DNA from: Verrucomicrobiota bacterium
GTDB taxonomy: Bacteria > Verrucomicrobiota > Verrucomicrobiia > JABWAM01
NCBI GenBank assembly: GCA_023269615.1
Contig: JAHFSY010000035.1
Location: 1-46,969 of the forward strand
Direction: 5' to 3'
Length of the DNA: 46,969 nt
In this document: piece by piece, positions 29,942 through 38,999 of the stretch
Numbering within the stretch: position 1 is the stretch's first letter
Layout: each line of letters opens with the position of its first letter
Made by a program: the position numbers and the translations under genes
The notes under the pieces: model-generated
Seen by the model: only the letters and a program-made list of their open reading frames with translations
Told to the model about the DNA's origin: nothing
The model's database searches: none

Positions 29942-30014
29942 TTTTGCAGGAGCGGCTGTCAGCCGCGACCTTGCTGGCTCACGCGGATCGCGGCTGACAG
30001 CCGCTCCTGCAAAA
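29942..30014. repeat. family H perfect inverted repeat (GGAGCGGCTGTCAGCCGCGA type)
   Basis: Left arm 29942-29968 and right arm 29988-30014 are exact 27-base reverse complements (GGAGCGGCTGTCAGCCGCGA), loop 19 bases. It fills the gap between two convergent genes. The A/T runs are at the outer ends on the wrong side for a rho-independent terminator. Confidence 0.92.
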
Positions 30015-30019
30015 CCCTG

Positions 30020-30787
30020 CTACAAATGCGCCATCAGGCTTCCGAGGTTCGCGCTGTTGCGCTCCAGGAAGTGAGCGAGGTTTCGCCCGGCCACCTTGGC
30101 GTCGTGATTCAGCAGGGCCATCTCCAGGATGGAACGGGGCCGCTTCGCGATATCGAGGAAAATTTTTGGATATCGCCAGAGCGAATTTGACGCGAGGAAT
30201 GGGTTGATGATTTCCAGCGCCGGGATGTCTTCCTCCGCCGTGTCGGTGATCGCGTGGATGCCCGCGAAGGGGATGCCGCGTTTCCGCGCCTCGGCATACA
30301 CGGAGTATGATTCCATGTCCACGATCTGCGCCTTTGTCCGCTCGTAGATCTGCTTCTTTTCCTCGTGGCGGGCCACGATCTTGTCGGCCGTGAAGAGCTG
30401 GCTCACGTACACGTGGTGTTCATGCGATTCATCGGCCACGTTTCGCAGGCGTTCGCCCAGGGCGAGATCGGCTGGCTGCGGCTCGATCGCCTCATCGTTG
30501 CACGACCAGGAGGAGAGCACGATGTCGCCGCGCTTCAGCTCGGGACTGAGCGCGCCGGCGAAACCGATCGTCACCAACGCCGAGAGCTTGTGCTCGGCGG
30601 AAAGCCTGGAGGCCGCCCGGCGCGCGTTCTCCTTCCCCACGCCGCCGAGAATCACTGCGATCGGCAGCCGCCCGAAGCGCCCTGTGAAATGCCGCCGTCC
30701 GTCCAGGTGATGCTGCGCATGGATGTTGAACGCCCTGCGGAAATATCCCCACTCGGTGGGAAGCGCGATGATGATGCCAACGGACAT
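30020..30787 (-). CDS. nucleoside phosphorylase-family protein (MTA/SAH nucleosidase- or HpnG-like)
   Basis: This 255-residue cytosolic protein of the PNP_UDP_1 family begins MSVGIIIALPTEWGYFRRAF, continues with PIAVILGGVGKENARRAASR, LSALVTIGFAGALSPELKRG and the signature QIVDMESYSVYAEARKRGIP, which holds the ribose-contacting Glu. A late ITDTAEEDIP matches the usual S(D) motif weakly. Members cleave MTA/SAH, other nucleosides, or (HpnG) adenosyl-hopane in hopanoid synthesis. The C-terminal extra helices after LEIINPF are long for MTA/SAH nucleosidase and more like the hopanoid-linked group. No hopanoid genes are in the window, so the choice is open. It is convergent with the HtrA-like gene. 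Confidence 0.82.
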   Translation of the reverse strand: MSVGIIIALPTEWGYFRRAFNIHAQHHLDGRRHFTGRFGRLPIAVILGGVGKENARRAASRLSAEHKLSALVTIGFAGALSPELKRGDIVLSSWSCNDEAIEPQPADLALGERLRNVADESHEHHVYVSQLFTADKIVARHEEKKQIYERTKAQIVDMESYSVYAEARKRGIPFAGIHAITDTAEEDIPALEIINPFLASNSLWRYPKIFLDIAKRPRSILEMALLNHDAKVAGRNLAHFLERNSANLGSLMAHL

Positions 30788-30966
30788 GATTGAATTTTGG
30801 ATTTCGGATTCTTGCCTCGCCGAAGCCCCCGGCGTAGTGCGGGTCGGAATGCGGAACGGGCGGGAGAGCTTGTAAACGGATTATCGCGAAGTTGGAAGCC
30901 GAAAGCTCGTGATCGGTACCATCAAGCGGGCTTGCAGAAATCCTCCGTCTGACGGATGCTGTCGCC

Positions 30967-31392
30967 ATGGATTCAGAACCCACATGCAGTGCCATCATTT
31001 TCTCGGACAGCGTGATCCGTGAACATGGCACGGGAAAGCTGAGCTTTATTGGCAGCTTTCAAGGGTTCAACGTGCCCGGATTCCCGTTTGTCACGCCGCG
31101 ATTTTTTATCACGGTTTTCATCAGCAACCTTCGTCCAACGACCAAGGAGCTCAACGTGACGGTGGATCTTCGCCAGGTCAAGGCGGGTGTCGTTGCCAGT
31201 TGCAACGCACATTTGGGATCGTTGGAAAATGCCTCCGGTTTCAATCCCAAAATGGTGGTGGAAATTCCAATCCCTTTTCCAAGTGTCCAATTTCCCGCAA
31301 AGGGTGAATACGAGGTGGAAGTGCGTGTTGACGGTGAAATCGTCGGCCACAGGCCCATTTTTGTGAACCAGATCACTGCACCGGGTTCTTAG
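30967..31392 (+). CDS. DUF6941-like protein
   Basis: This 141-residue protein starts MDSEPTCSAIIFSDSVIREH and has the alternating hydrophobic pattern of a small beta-sandwich: GTGKLSFIGSFQGFNVPGFP, RFFITVFISNLRPTTKELNV, FPAKGEYEVEVRVDGEIVGH. The opening (C-D/S-x-V-I-x-E-x-x-TGKxSxIG) and closing (P-F/I-x(V)N) agree with what I remember of DUF6941, a family of unknown role common in Verrucomicrobia and Planctomycetes. There is no signal peptide or membrane span. It lies 112 bases before clpB with a separate promoter for that gene between. Function unknown. Confidence 0.6.
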   Translation: MDSEPTCSAIIFSDSVIREHGTGKLSFIGSFQGFNVPGFPFVTPRFFITVFISNLRPTTKELNVTVDLRQVKAGVVASCNAHLGSLENASGFNPKMVVEIPIPFPSVQFPAKGEYEVEVRVDGEIVGHRPIFVNQITAPGS

Positions 31393-31462
31393 AGAAGAGG
31401 TTCGGGACCACAGGGTCGCCCGCCGCCGGCCAAAATGCGGTGTGCATCGGACACTCAAGGGT

Positions 31463-31490
31463 TTGACAAGTTTTGTGCGTCGGATACTTT
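31463..31490 (+). promoter_or_regulatory. possible promoter of clpB
   Basis: TTGACA at 31463-31468, followed after 16 bases by TACTTT (31485-31490), ahead of the clpB start at 31505. The -35 is a perfect match. The -10 is weak, and the leader would be only a few bases, which makes the assignment uncertain. No CIRCE or heat-shock sigma motif was found. Confidence 0.35.
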
Positions 31491-31504
31491 GATGGGCGAT
31501 CATC

Positions 31505-34135
31505 ATGGCACTCAATTTCAACAAAATGACGGTGAAGGCGCAGGAAGCCCTGCAGGAGGCGCAGCAGGATGCGGAGGGGCGCGGCCATACGGAGCTTACC
31601 CCCGAACATCTTCTTGCGGCTCTCATCCGGCAGGAGGAAAGCCTCGTCCGTCCGCTTCTCGAAAAGCTGGGCGTCAACATCCAGCGGCTCGGCACGCTTC
31701 TCGAAACCGCCCTTGCCCGAAAGGCGCAGGTGAGCGGAGGGGTCACGCAAACCTCGGTTTCGTCCGAGCTGAACCAGGTCTTCGCCTCGGCCCAAAAAGA
31801 GGCGGATCGGCTGAAGGACCAGTACGTCAGCACGGATCATCTCCTTCTCGGACTCATCGAACACGGGAAATCGGATGCGGCAGGCCTGCTCAAGGGCATG
31901 GGGGTTGGAAAGGATTCCCTGCTCAAGGCGTTGCAGGAGTTGCGGGGCAGCCACCAGGTGACGGACCAGAATCCCGAGGCGAAATTTCAAACGCTTGAAA
32001 AATACGGCCGCGACCTCACCGAGGCGGCGCGGCAGGGGAAGATTGATCCCGTCATCGGGCGCGACACCGAGATCCGTCGCGTGATGCAGGTTCTTTCGCG
32101 GCGCACGAAAAACAACCCCGTCCTCATTGGGGAGCCGGGCGTGGGCAAGACGGCGATTGTCGAGGGGCTCGCTCGCCGCATCGTGGCGGGTGACGTGCCT
32201 GAAAGCCTCAAGGACAAGAAGCTCGTTTCCATGGATCTCGGCGGAATGATTGCGGGTGCTAAATACCGCGGAGAATTTGAGGATCGCTTGAAGGCGTTCC
32301 TCAAGGAAGTCACGGCCTCGGCAGGACAGATCATTCTTTTCATCGACGAGTTGCACACGCTCGTGGGCGCGGGCAAGGCGGAGGGGGCGGTGGACGCGGC
32401 GAACCTTCTCAAGCCGCAGCTCGCACGTGGCGAGCTCCGTTGCATTGGCGCGACGACGCTTGACGAGTATCGCAAGCACATCGAAAAGGACGCGGCGCTG
32501 GAGCGGCGATTCCAGCCGATTTTTGTGAACGAGCCGAGCGTGGAGGACACAATTGCGATTTTGCGTGGATTGAAGGAGCGATACGAGGTGCATCATCATG
32601 TAAGGATCAACGATGCGGCGCTCGTGGCGGCGGCCACCCTTTCGCACCGCTACATCAGCGACCGTTTTCTGCCCGACAAGGCGGTGGATCTCATGGACGA
32701 GGCGGCGTCGCGTTTGCGCATCGAGATTGACAGCCTGCCCACGGAGATTGACGAGATTGAGCGTCGCATCATGCAATTACAGATCGAGCAGCAGGCGCTC
32801 AAGAAGGAAAAGGACGCGGCGGGCATCGAGCGGCTGAAAAAAATTGAATCCGAGCTTTCCAACCTCAAGGAGAAGTCCATTCGGCTCAAGGCCCAATGGC
32901 AGAATGAAAAAAACATCCTTGCGGAATCGGGGGCGTTGAACGAGCAGGTTGAGAGGGCGCGGGAGGAGATGGACCAGGTGAAGCGCCGGGGCGACCTTTC
33001 CCGTGCTGCGGAAATCCAGTACGGAACGATTCCCGACCTCGAGAAAAAGCTGACAAAGTCGAAAAAGAAACTGGCCGAGATCCAGAAGGACGGCGGCATG
33101 CTCCAGGAGGAGGTGCGGGAGGAGGATATCGCCAAGGTGGTTGCCGCGTGGACTGGTATTCCCGTTTCACGCATGCTGGAGGGGGAACGCCAGAAGCTTG
33201 TGAAAATGGATGAGCGGCTTCACCAGCGCGTGATCGGACAGGAGCACGCGGTGAAGGCCGTGTGCAATGCCGTGCGACGGTCGCGTTCCGGATTGCAGGA
33301 GCCCAACCGCCCGATGGGATCCTTCATTTTTCTGGGCCCGACGGGCGTGGGAAAAACCGAGCTGGCCCGCGCAACCGCGGAATTTCTTTTTGACGATGAG
33401 AATGCGATGGTGCGGATTGACATGTCGGAGTACGGCGAGAAGCATTCCGTGGCGCGGTTGATCGGCGCGCCGCCGGGCTACGTGGGTTACGAGGAGGGCG
33501 GGCAACTCACCGAGGCTGTGCGTCGCCGCCCGTATGCAGTGATCCTTTTTGACGAAATTGAGAAGGCGCATCCCGAGGTATTCAACGCCCTGCTGCAATT
33601 ACTCGACGACGGGCGGCTCACCGACGGGCAGGGGAGAACGGTGGATTTTCGGAACACGCTGGTGGTGATGACATCCAACATCGGCAGCCCGATCATCCAG
33701 GAATTTTTCACCGAACAGACTGACTCGAAGGTGGCAGTGGACATCGAGGGCAAGGGGTACAAGCAGATGGAGGAGCGGGTGATGAACGAGCTGCGGCAGC
33801 ATTTTCGTCCGGAATTTTTGAACCGCGTTGACGAGATCATCGTGTTCCGCTCGTTGCACCAGGCGGAGATTTCGAAGATCGTGGAGATCCAGCTGGCGCG
33901 CGTGCAGAAGCGGCTGCAGGAGCAGCGCATCAAGCTGGAATTCAACGATGCGGCGAAAGAGTTTATCGCGCGCGAGGGTTACGACCCGGTTTTTGGGGCG
34001 CGCCCGCTCAAGCGCGTGATCCAGCGCGAGGTGCTGGACAAGCTGTCGCTCGACATCCTCGACGGGAAATTTCACGAGGGCGATTTGGTTGTGGCGAAGG
34101 CATCCAGGCAGGGCGGCCTGGAATTCGCGAAGTGA
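31505..34135 (+). CDS. clpB: ATP-dependent disaggregase ClpB
   Basis: ClpB is a hexameric AAA+ machine that, with DnaK, pulls aggregated proteins apart. The 876-residue protein has an N-domain with two Clp_N repeats, NBD1 with Walker [15 protein letters not shown] (about residue 208) and Walker [15 protein letters not shown], and the middle coiled-coil domain ([20 protein letters not shown] through [20 protein letters not shown]) that separates ClpB from ClpA/ClpC. NBD2 has [10 protein letters not shown] (about 611), [11 protein letters not shown], sensor VVMTSNIGS and the closing [20 protein letters not shown]. The length is slightly above the usual 860. Its stop is eight bases from the convergent histidine kinase gene. 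Confidence 0.98.
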   Translation: MALNFNKMTVKAQEALQEAQQDAEGRGHTELTPEHLLAALIRQEESLVRPLLEKLGVNIQRLGTLLETALARKAQVSGGVTQTSVSSELNQVFASAQKEADRLKDQYVSTDHLLLGLIEHGKSDAAGLLKGMGVGKDSLLKALQELRGSHQVTDQNPEAKFQTLEKYGRDLTEAARQGKIDPVIGRDTEIRRVMQVLSRRTKNNPVLIGEPGVGKTAIVEGLARRIVAGDVPESLKDKKLVSMDLGGMIAGAKYRGEFEDRLKAFLKEVTASAGQIILFIDELHTLVGAGKAEGAVDAANLLKPQLARGELRCIGATTLDEYRKHIEKDAALERRFQPIFVNEPSVEDTIAILRGLKERYEVHHHVRINDAALVAAATLSHRYISDRFLPDKAVDLMDEAASRLRIEIDSLPTEIDEIERRIMQLQIEQQALKKEKDAAGIERLKKIESELSNLKEKSIRLKAQWQNEKNILAESGALNEQVERAREEMDQVKRRGDLSRAAEIQYGTIPDLEKKLTKSKKKLAEIQKDGGMLQEEVREEDIAKVVAAWTGIPVSRMLEGERQKLVKMDERLHQRVIGQEHAVKAVCNAVRRSRSGLQEPNRPMGSFIFLGPTGVGKTELARATAEFLFDDENAMVRIDMSEYGEKHSVARLIGAPPGYVGYEEGGQLTEAVRRRPYAVILFDEIEKAHPEVFNALLQLLDDGRLTDGQGRTVDFRNTLVVMTSNIGSPIIQEFFTEQTDSKVAVDIEGKGYKQMEERVMNELRQHFRPEFLNRVDEIIVFRSLHQAEISKIVEIQLARVQKRLQEQRIKLEFNDAAKEFIAREGYDPVFGARPLKRVIQREVLDKLSLDILDGKFHEGDLVVAKASRQGGLEFAK

Positions 34136-34143
34136 GGCTGGCT

Positions 34144-36087
34144 TTATTGCGGGGGTGTGAGCCCCATGGCTTCGTTGACCTTGGCGAGCAACTCGCTTGC
34201 CGTAAAAGGCTTGCTCAGAAAATGTTTCACCTGGAGGTTTTCGCGGGGCTGCGCGACTGCCTCGGAACCTTTGCCGCTCATGCAAATGACATTCACCTCG
34301 GGTTTCATCTTGCGCAGCACCCGAAGGGCGGCATCGCCATTCATGAAAGGCATCGAGAGATCCATTACAACAAGGCTGATGGACTCCTCATGTTTTGCAA
34401 ACAGGGCGACCGCATCGGCGCCGTCCGCAGCTGTCAGGACATTGAATTCAAAACTTTGCAGGGTCATCTTCATGATTTCAAGAATGGCAACTTCATCGTC
34501 CACCACCAGGATCCATTCGCCGTGGCCCTGGGGCAGCTCCTGATTGCCCGATATCGTGGGGGCGGCTGTTCCAGTGCTTTCGGCGGGCAGGAAAATGCGA
34601 AAGGTGGTCCCCTTACCACCGCTGCTTTCCAAGGTGAAAAACCCGCCGTGCTTTTTGACAATCTGGAATACGATGGGGAGACCGAGCCCCGCCCCCTTGC
34701 CCGACTGCGTGGCGGTGAAGAATGGATCATGAATGTTGTCCATGGCCTCGGATGTCATGCCCTTGCCTGTGTCATGCACGGTGATGGCAACGTACATCCC
34801 CGCCTTGAAATTGGGCTGGTTCTGCCCTTTGACATAGTTCTCATCTGCAACCAGGTTTTCGGCGGTAAGCGTCAGGGTTCCCTTGTCGGGCATCGCGTCG
34901 CGGGCGTTCAGGCAGAGATTCAAAACCGCCTGGTAAAGCTGGGTGGAGTCGCCCGAAACCGGCCACAACTCAGCAGGAATGCTGATGTTCAATTCGATGT
35001 TCTTGGAAAAAGTCTCCTGCAGCATGTTCCGCACGTCGATCAGCAGCAACCGTGTTTGGATCGTCGTGTGCTCCCGGGTGATGCCCTTGGCAAAGGAGAC
35101 AAGCTGCTTGACCATGTCCATCCCACGCTGTGCGGACGTGTTGAGGACATCGATCAAGGATTTTGTCCTTTCGTCGGCATTGTCCGCCTGCTGGAGCAGC
35201 GACCCGATCATCAGGATGGGGGCGAAGACGTTGTTGAGATCGTGGGCGATGCCGCTGGTCATCATGCCGATGTCCTCCAGTCGTTGCGCCTGTAAAAGCT
35301 GTGCCTCCAGCTGCTTCTTTTCCGTGATATCGTGGTTCGTTCCGCGGTAGCCGATGACTTCCCCATTCGGGTTCAGCATGACTCTTCCGCTGCTATCGAA
35401 ATAGCGGGCGCTTCCATCCTTGTGCCGCCATCGTAGAACCAGGCGACTCCAGCCTCTCTTTTCCCGGGCAGCCGCGGAGAGCACCCGCTCGGCTTTTTTA
35501 AGATCCTCCTCGTCAACGAATTCCCAGAAGTGCTTTCCCACGACCTCCGCCGGGGTGTATCCGATCAGGGAGGTCGTGATGGGATTGCTGTAGGTGTACT
35601 GGTCCTGGGCATTGATCGCCCAGATCCATTCACTGGAGGTCTCGACGAATGCGCGGAATTTTTTTTCGCTCTCCTGCAATTCCCACACTGCCATTTGTCG
35701 TTTGGTCCGCTCCTCGGATTCTCCCAGGGCGCGCTTCACGCAACCGTGCAGGCGATGGAGCTTGTTCTTCATGACACAATCGGTGGCCCCCAGCTCCATC
35801 ATTTCAACCGCCAGCGCCTCGCTCATGTTGGCTGACACAAAGATGAATGGCGTTTCGGGACAGCTTTCCAGCACCACCTTCAAGGCTGTGAGGCCATCAA
35901 ACGATCCCTTGGGGTAGTCAGCGAGAATCAGGTCGAAATCCTCGTTTCTGAGATGGCTTTCCAACTCCTGACGGCTCTCGATGGTTGTGATTTCGAGACG
36001 CCAGGCATCATCTTCCAGCATGGACTGGACGGTTCCGGCGTCGTGGGGATTCTCTTCCAGGTGAAGAATTCGAATCGTTGTCTTCAT
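34144..36087 (-). CDS. soluble hybrid histidine kinase (REC-PAS-HisKA-HATPase-REC)
   Basis: The start MKTTIRILHLEENPHDAGTV at 36087 gives 647 residues; the upstream ATG at 36240 adds 51 residues without family likeness. Order: receiver with Asp57 (DLILADYPKGS), PAS at about 145-260 (EKKFRAFVETSSEWIWAINA ... GYRGTNHDITEKK), HisKA with His282 in TSGIAHDLNNVFAPILM, ATPase domain with NLCLNARDAM, HDTGKGMT and GKGAGLGL, then a second receiver (LVVMDLSMPFM). There is no membrane span and no output domain, so it probably passes phosphate to another protein. It is divergent from the oxidase cluster and shares a 269-base control region with it, so a role in redox or energy sensing is possible but unproven. 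Confidence 0.92.
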   Translation of the reverse strand: MKTTIRILHLEENPHDAGTVQSMLEDDAWRLEITTIESRQELESHLRNEDFDLILADYPKGSFDGLTALKVVLESCPETPFIFVSANMSEALAVEMMELGATDCVMKNKLHRLHGCVKRALGESEERTKRQMAVWELQESEKKFRAFVETSSEWIWAINAQDQYTYSNPITTSLIGYTPAEVVGKHFWEFVDEEDLKKAERVLSAAAREKRGWSRLVLRWRHKDGSARYFDSSGRVMLNPNGEVIGYRGTNHDITEKKQLEAQLLQAQRLEDIGMMTSGIAHDLNNVFAPILMIGSLLQQADNADERTKSLIDVLNTSAQRGMDMVKQLVSFAKGITREHTTIQTRLLLIDVRNMLQETFSKNIELNISIPAELWPVSGDSTQLYQAVLNLCLNARDAMPDKGTLTLTAENLVADENYVKGQNQPNFKAGMYVAITVHDTGKGMTSEAMDNIHDPFFTATQSGKGAGLGLPIVFQIVKKHGGFFTLESSGGKGTTFRIFLPAESTGTAAPTISGNQELPQGHGEWILVVDDEVAILEIMKMTLQSFEFNVLTAADGADAVALFAKHEESISLVVMDLSMPFMNGDAALRVLRKMKPEVNVICMSGKGSEAVAQPRENLQVKHFLSKPFTASELLAKVNEAMGLTPPQ

Positions 36088-36261
36088 TGTGAATTCTCCA
36101 CCAGCTCCTGGGGTCCCTTCGGGCAACAGGTCGGCCCCAGGGACGCCTGCATTGTTCGGATTGTTTCCATCGCTTCTGGGCGGAAGAATGCTCCTCCTGT
36201 GAGCGCACGGCAAGCCGGATTCCTCATTCGGAAAGTCCATCGTTTTTCATGGAAAACGGAC

Positions 36262-36281
36262 TTTGTGAAAAATTTCACAAA
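36262..36281. promoter_or_regulatory. CRP/FNR-superfamily operator TGTGA-N6-TCACA
   Basis: A perfect inverted repeat TTTGTGAAA-AA-TTTCACAAA contains TGTGA, six bases, TCACA, the CRP consensus half-sites. It ends four bases before the -35 box of the promoter at 36286. With a start site near 36321 the centre would be at about -50. The half-sites are CRP-type, not FNR-type (TTGAT). It could also serve the divergent kinase gene. Confidence 0.7.
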
Positions 36282-36285
36282 CAGG

Positions 36286-36314
36286 TTGACGCTTCCGGAA
36301 AGCGGTGATATTTT
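36286..36314 (+). promoter_or_regulatory. sigma-70-type promoter of the oxidase cluster
   Basis: TTGACG at 36286-36291, a 17-base spacer, and TATTTT at 36309-36314, ahead of the cupredoxin start at 36357. The -35 matches five of six consensus bases. The region after it is AT-rich (ACATATTCTCAACAG). Confidence 0.6.
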
Positions 36315-36356
36315 TTAAACATATTCTCAACAGTATTTCACTTAATACACTTCAAC

Positions 36357-37055
36357 ATGAGCACAAAAACGTTTCTTTCGATCGCTTCCGCAACCCTGCT
36401 TTTTGCCGCCCCGGTTTTTGCCGCAGGCGGAGGCATTGCCGGCAAGGTGACACTCAGTGGCAAGCCGCCCGCTGAAAAACCAATCAAATTCCTGCCGGAG
36501 TGCAAGGCTCATGGGGATGCAACCACGACCCATTATGTTGTCGATGCAAGCGGTGGATTGGCAAACGTGCTGGTTTATGTGAAGAGCGGATTAGCCCAGA
36601 AGGCTGCTGCGCCCACGGAAGCGGCAGTGATCGACCAATCCTGCTGCCTGTATCATCCTTACGTCCTGGGTGTGCAGGTCGGCCAGAAGCTGGTCATCCA
36701 GAACAGCGATGACACCATGCATAACGTGAATGCGACGCCTTCGAAGAACGAGGGGTTTAATATTCCCCAGGCAACAAAGGGTACGAAGAACGAAAAGACA
36801 TTCGCCAAGCCTGAAGTTTTCGTCAAGCTGAGCTGCAATGTTCATCCCTGGATGTTCGCGTATGTTGGCGTGGTGGAAAATCCCTATTTTGCGGTCACGG
36901 GCGCCGATGGCAGTTTCAAGATACCCGGGTTGCCGGATGGAGAATACGTTCTGGCAGCCGCTCATCCCAAGATCCAGCCGGAGCAGACCGCGAAGGTCAA
37001 GGTGGCCGGTGGTGAAGTAAAACAGGACTTCACCTTCAAGGCTCCGGGCAATTGA
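36357..37055 (+). CDS. exported cupredoxin fused to a carboxypeptidase-regulatory-like domain
   Basis: This 232-residue protein has a signal peptide (MSTKTFLSIASATLLFAAPV, cleavage near FAA). The first domain is cupredoxin-like: GQKLVIQNSDDTMHNVNATP gives His122, and KLSCNVHPWM gives Cys160, His163 and Met166. C-x2-H-x2-M is the spacing of amicyanin-type blue copper sites, with all four ligands present. The C-terminal part (FAVTGADGSFKIPGLPDGEY, ... TAKVKVAGGEVKQDF) is a short CarboxypepD_reg-like beta-sandwich. The gene comes first in the oxidase cluster behind its promoter. It could carry electrons to the oxidase or hold copper for its assembly. A cysteine pair (C96-C97) lies before the copper domain. 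Confidence 0.85.
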   Translation: MSTKTFLSIASATLLFAAPVFAAGGGIAGKVTLSGKPPAEKPIKFLPECKAHGDATTTHYVVDASGGLANVLVYVKSGLAQKAAAPTEAAVIDQSCCLYHPYVLGVQVGQKLVIQNSDDTMHNVNATPSKNEGFNIPQATKGTKNEKTFAKPEVFVKLSCNVHPWMFAYVGVVENPYFAVTGADGSFKIPGLPDGEYVLAAAHPKIQPEQTAKVKVAGGEVKQDFTFKAPGN

Positions 37056-37175
37056 GAGTATTCCAAGGGACGGCTGCCGAAGATTTGCAGCTTGTCTGTC
37101 ATGTCGGGCACGGGAATCGTGCTTGAGAAAAGAGGATTGAGACAACCAGCTAAATTGGAAGAAAGAAAAACGACC

Positions 37176-38987
37176 ATGGAAGCAACTGTTCACGATCAAC
37201 ACGGGCATGCGACGGACCATGCCCATGACGCCCATCACGAGGAACATAAGGAGCTGAGTTTCTTTTGGAAGTATATTTTTGCCACGGATCACAAGGTGAT
37301 CGGAATGCAGTATCTCTTTACGGGCCTGATTTTCCTCCTTTTTGGATTTTGCCTGATGATGATGATGCGCTGGCAGCTGGCCTATCCAGGAAAGCCGATG
37401 CCCGTGGTTGGGAATCTGGTTTGTTCGGCGTTGAACATGGCCTGCAAAGGGCTTGGGGATGAGAGCATGCAGGGTGGCGTGATGAGTCCAGCGTTCTACA
37501 ATTCCCTCGGGGCCATGCATGGCACCATCATGATCTTTCTCGGGGTGGTGCCTCTCGCCTTCGGAGCGTTCGGCAATTTCGTGGTCCCGCTCCAGATCGG
37601 GGCGGTGGACATGGCGTTCCCGAGGATCAACGCGGCCAGTTATTGGAGCCTGTTCGTGGGCGGCATCGTCATGTTCGTCAGCTTCTTCGTGCCCGGAGGC
37701 GCGGCAAGTTCGGGGTGGACATCCTACTCGCCTCTGGCCGGGATCGCCACGACGGGCCAGACGTTATGGCTTGTGGGCATGATTTTCCTGATCACGTCGT
37801 CGCTGCTCGGCGCGGTGAACTTCATCACGACGATCATCCAGCTGCGGGCGCCGGGGATGACATGGATGCGCCTTCCATTTTTTGTATGGGCCCAGTTCGT
37901 CACAGGCTTTCTCCTCCTGCTGGCGTTCCCTCCGCTCGAGGCGGCGGGCGTGATGCAATTGATGGATCGCCTGGCGGGCACGAGTTTTTTCCTTCCAAGC
38001 GGCCTGGTCGTGACTGGCATGCCGTCGGTGGTGAGCGGTGGCGGCAGTCCGCTCCTGTGGCAGCACCTGTTCTGGTTTCTCGGGCATCCCGAGGTGTACG
38101 TGCTGATTTTGCCGGCGATGGGGATCGTGTGCGAGGTCATCGCCTGCAACACCCGCAAACCGATCTGGGGTTACAGGTCGCTGGTATTCTCCGTGCTCTT
38201 CCTCGGTTTTCTTTCCTTCGTTGTATGGGCGCATCACATGTACATGACTGGCATGGGTCAAAAGATCAGCACCTTCTTCCAGACGACGACGGTCATCATT
38301 TCAGTTCCATCGGTCATCATCCTCTCCGCGCTCTTCATATCGCTTTGGGGAGGCTCGATCCGCTTCAACACGCCGATGCTGTTTGCGCTTGGGTTTCTCC
38401 CGATGTTTGGAATTGGGGGGCTGACGGGACTGCCGCTGGCGTTCAATGCGATTGACCTGTACCTGCACGACTCGTACTACGTGATCGCCCATTTCCACTA
38501 CGTCGTGGCGCCGGGAACCCTGTTTGGCCTGTTTGCGGGGATCTACCACTGGTATCCGAAGGCCACCGGACGGATGATGAACGAGTGCTGGGGCAAGGTG
38601 CATTTCTGGGGTTCGTTCGTATGCATGAATGGTATTTTCATGCCGATGTTTTTGCAGGGCATGGCCGGGGTGGGGCGTCGCTGGTATGACGGCGGGCAGA
38701 CGTACGAATTTGCGCAGGGGGTGATTCATTCCAACGTCGGCATCTCCATGTCCGCATGGGCGCTCGCGCTGTTTCAGATTCCATTCATCATCAACTTCTT
38801 CTGGAGCATCAGGCATGGGAAGAAGGTTTCCGACAATCCCTGGGAAGCCACGACGATCGAATGGGCGGCGCCATCGCCTCCACCGCACGGAAATTTCGTC
38901 GAGACGCCCGAGGCGTATCGTGGGCCGTACGAATACAGCGTGCCAGGCCACCCGAAGGATTTCACGCCTCAGAGCCAGACCGCCTAA
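37176..38987 (+). CDS. coxA: cytochrome c oxidase subunit I
   Basis: This 603-residue protein holds haem a, haem a3 and CuB. The start at 37176 (behind GGAAGAAAG) avoids an upstream extension. The N-terminus is His-rich (DQHGHATDHAHDAHHEEHKE). Haem a ligands are H115 (GAMHGT) and H439 (VIAHFHYV), the a3 ligand is H441, the CuB ligands are H304 with crosslinked Y308 (GHPEVYVL) and H353-H354. D-channel residues are kept: D145 and N152 in VDMAFPRIN, and E306. The K-channel lysine is not: SVPSVIILS has Ile382 where bovine K319 falls (IAIPTGVKVF). The C-terminal tail (after WSIRHGKKVSDNPWEATTIE) is proline-rich. Second gene of the cluster. Confidence 0.97.
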   Translation: MEATVHDQHGHATDHAHDAHHEEHKELSFFWKYIFATDHKVIGMQYLFTGLIFLLFGFCLMMMMRWQLAYPGKPMPVVGNLVCSALNMACKGLGDESMQGGVMSPAFYNSLGAMHGTIMIFLGVVPLAFGAFGNFVVPLQIGAVDMAFPRINAASYWSLFVGGIVMFVSFFVPGGAASSGWTSYSPLAGIATTGQTLWLVGMIFLITSSLLGAVNFITTIIQLRAPGMTWMRLPFFVWAQFVTGFLLLLAFPPLEAAGVMQLMDRLAGTSFFLPSGLVVTGMPSVVSGGGSPLLWQHLFWFLGHPEVYVLILPAMGIVCEVIACNTRKPIWGYRSLVFSVLFLGFLSFVVWAHHMYMTGMGQKISTFFQTTTVIISVPSVIILSALFISLWGGSIRFNTPMLFALGFLPMFGIGGLTGLPLAFNAIDLYLHDSYYVIAHFHYVVAPGTLFGLFAGIYHWYPKATGRMMNECWGKVHFWGSFVCMNGIFMPMFLQGMAGVGRRWYDGGQTYEFAQGVIHSNVGISMSAWALALFQIPFIINFFWSIRHGKKVSDNPWEATTIEWAAPSPPPHGNFVETPEAYRGPYEYSVPGHPKDFTPQSQTA

Positions 38988-38999
38988 TCATTTCGAATC

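Noticed and set aside
29942..30014. Perfect 27-bp inverted repeat considered as a bidirectional terminator between convergent genes
   Set aside because: The T/A runs are at the outer ends in the wrong orientation (TTTT before the stem, AAAA after it) and the loop is 19 bases. A dispersed GGAGCGGCTG-type repeat is the better explanation.
31373..32776. Minus-strand open frame of 467 codons opposite clpB
   Set aside because: ClpB is unambiguous on the other strand; the antisense protein is Arg/Leu/His-rich without features.
34144..36240. Histidine kinase start at 36240
   Set aside because: The extra 51 residues precede the receiver domain, are Pro/Gly/Arg-rich and would occupy much of the shared control region; 36087 begins directly at the domain.
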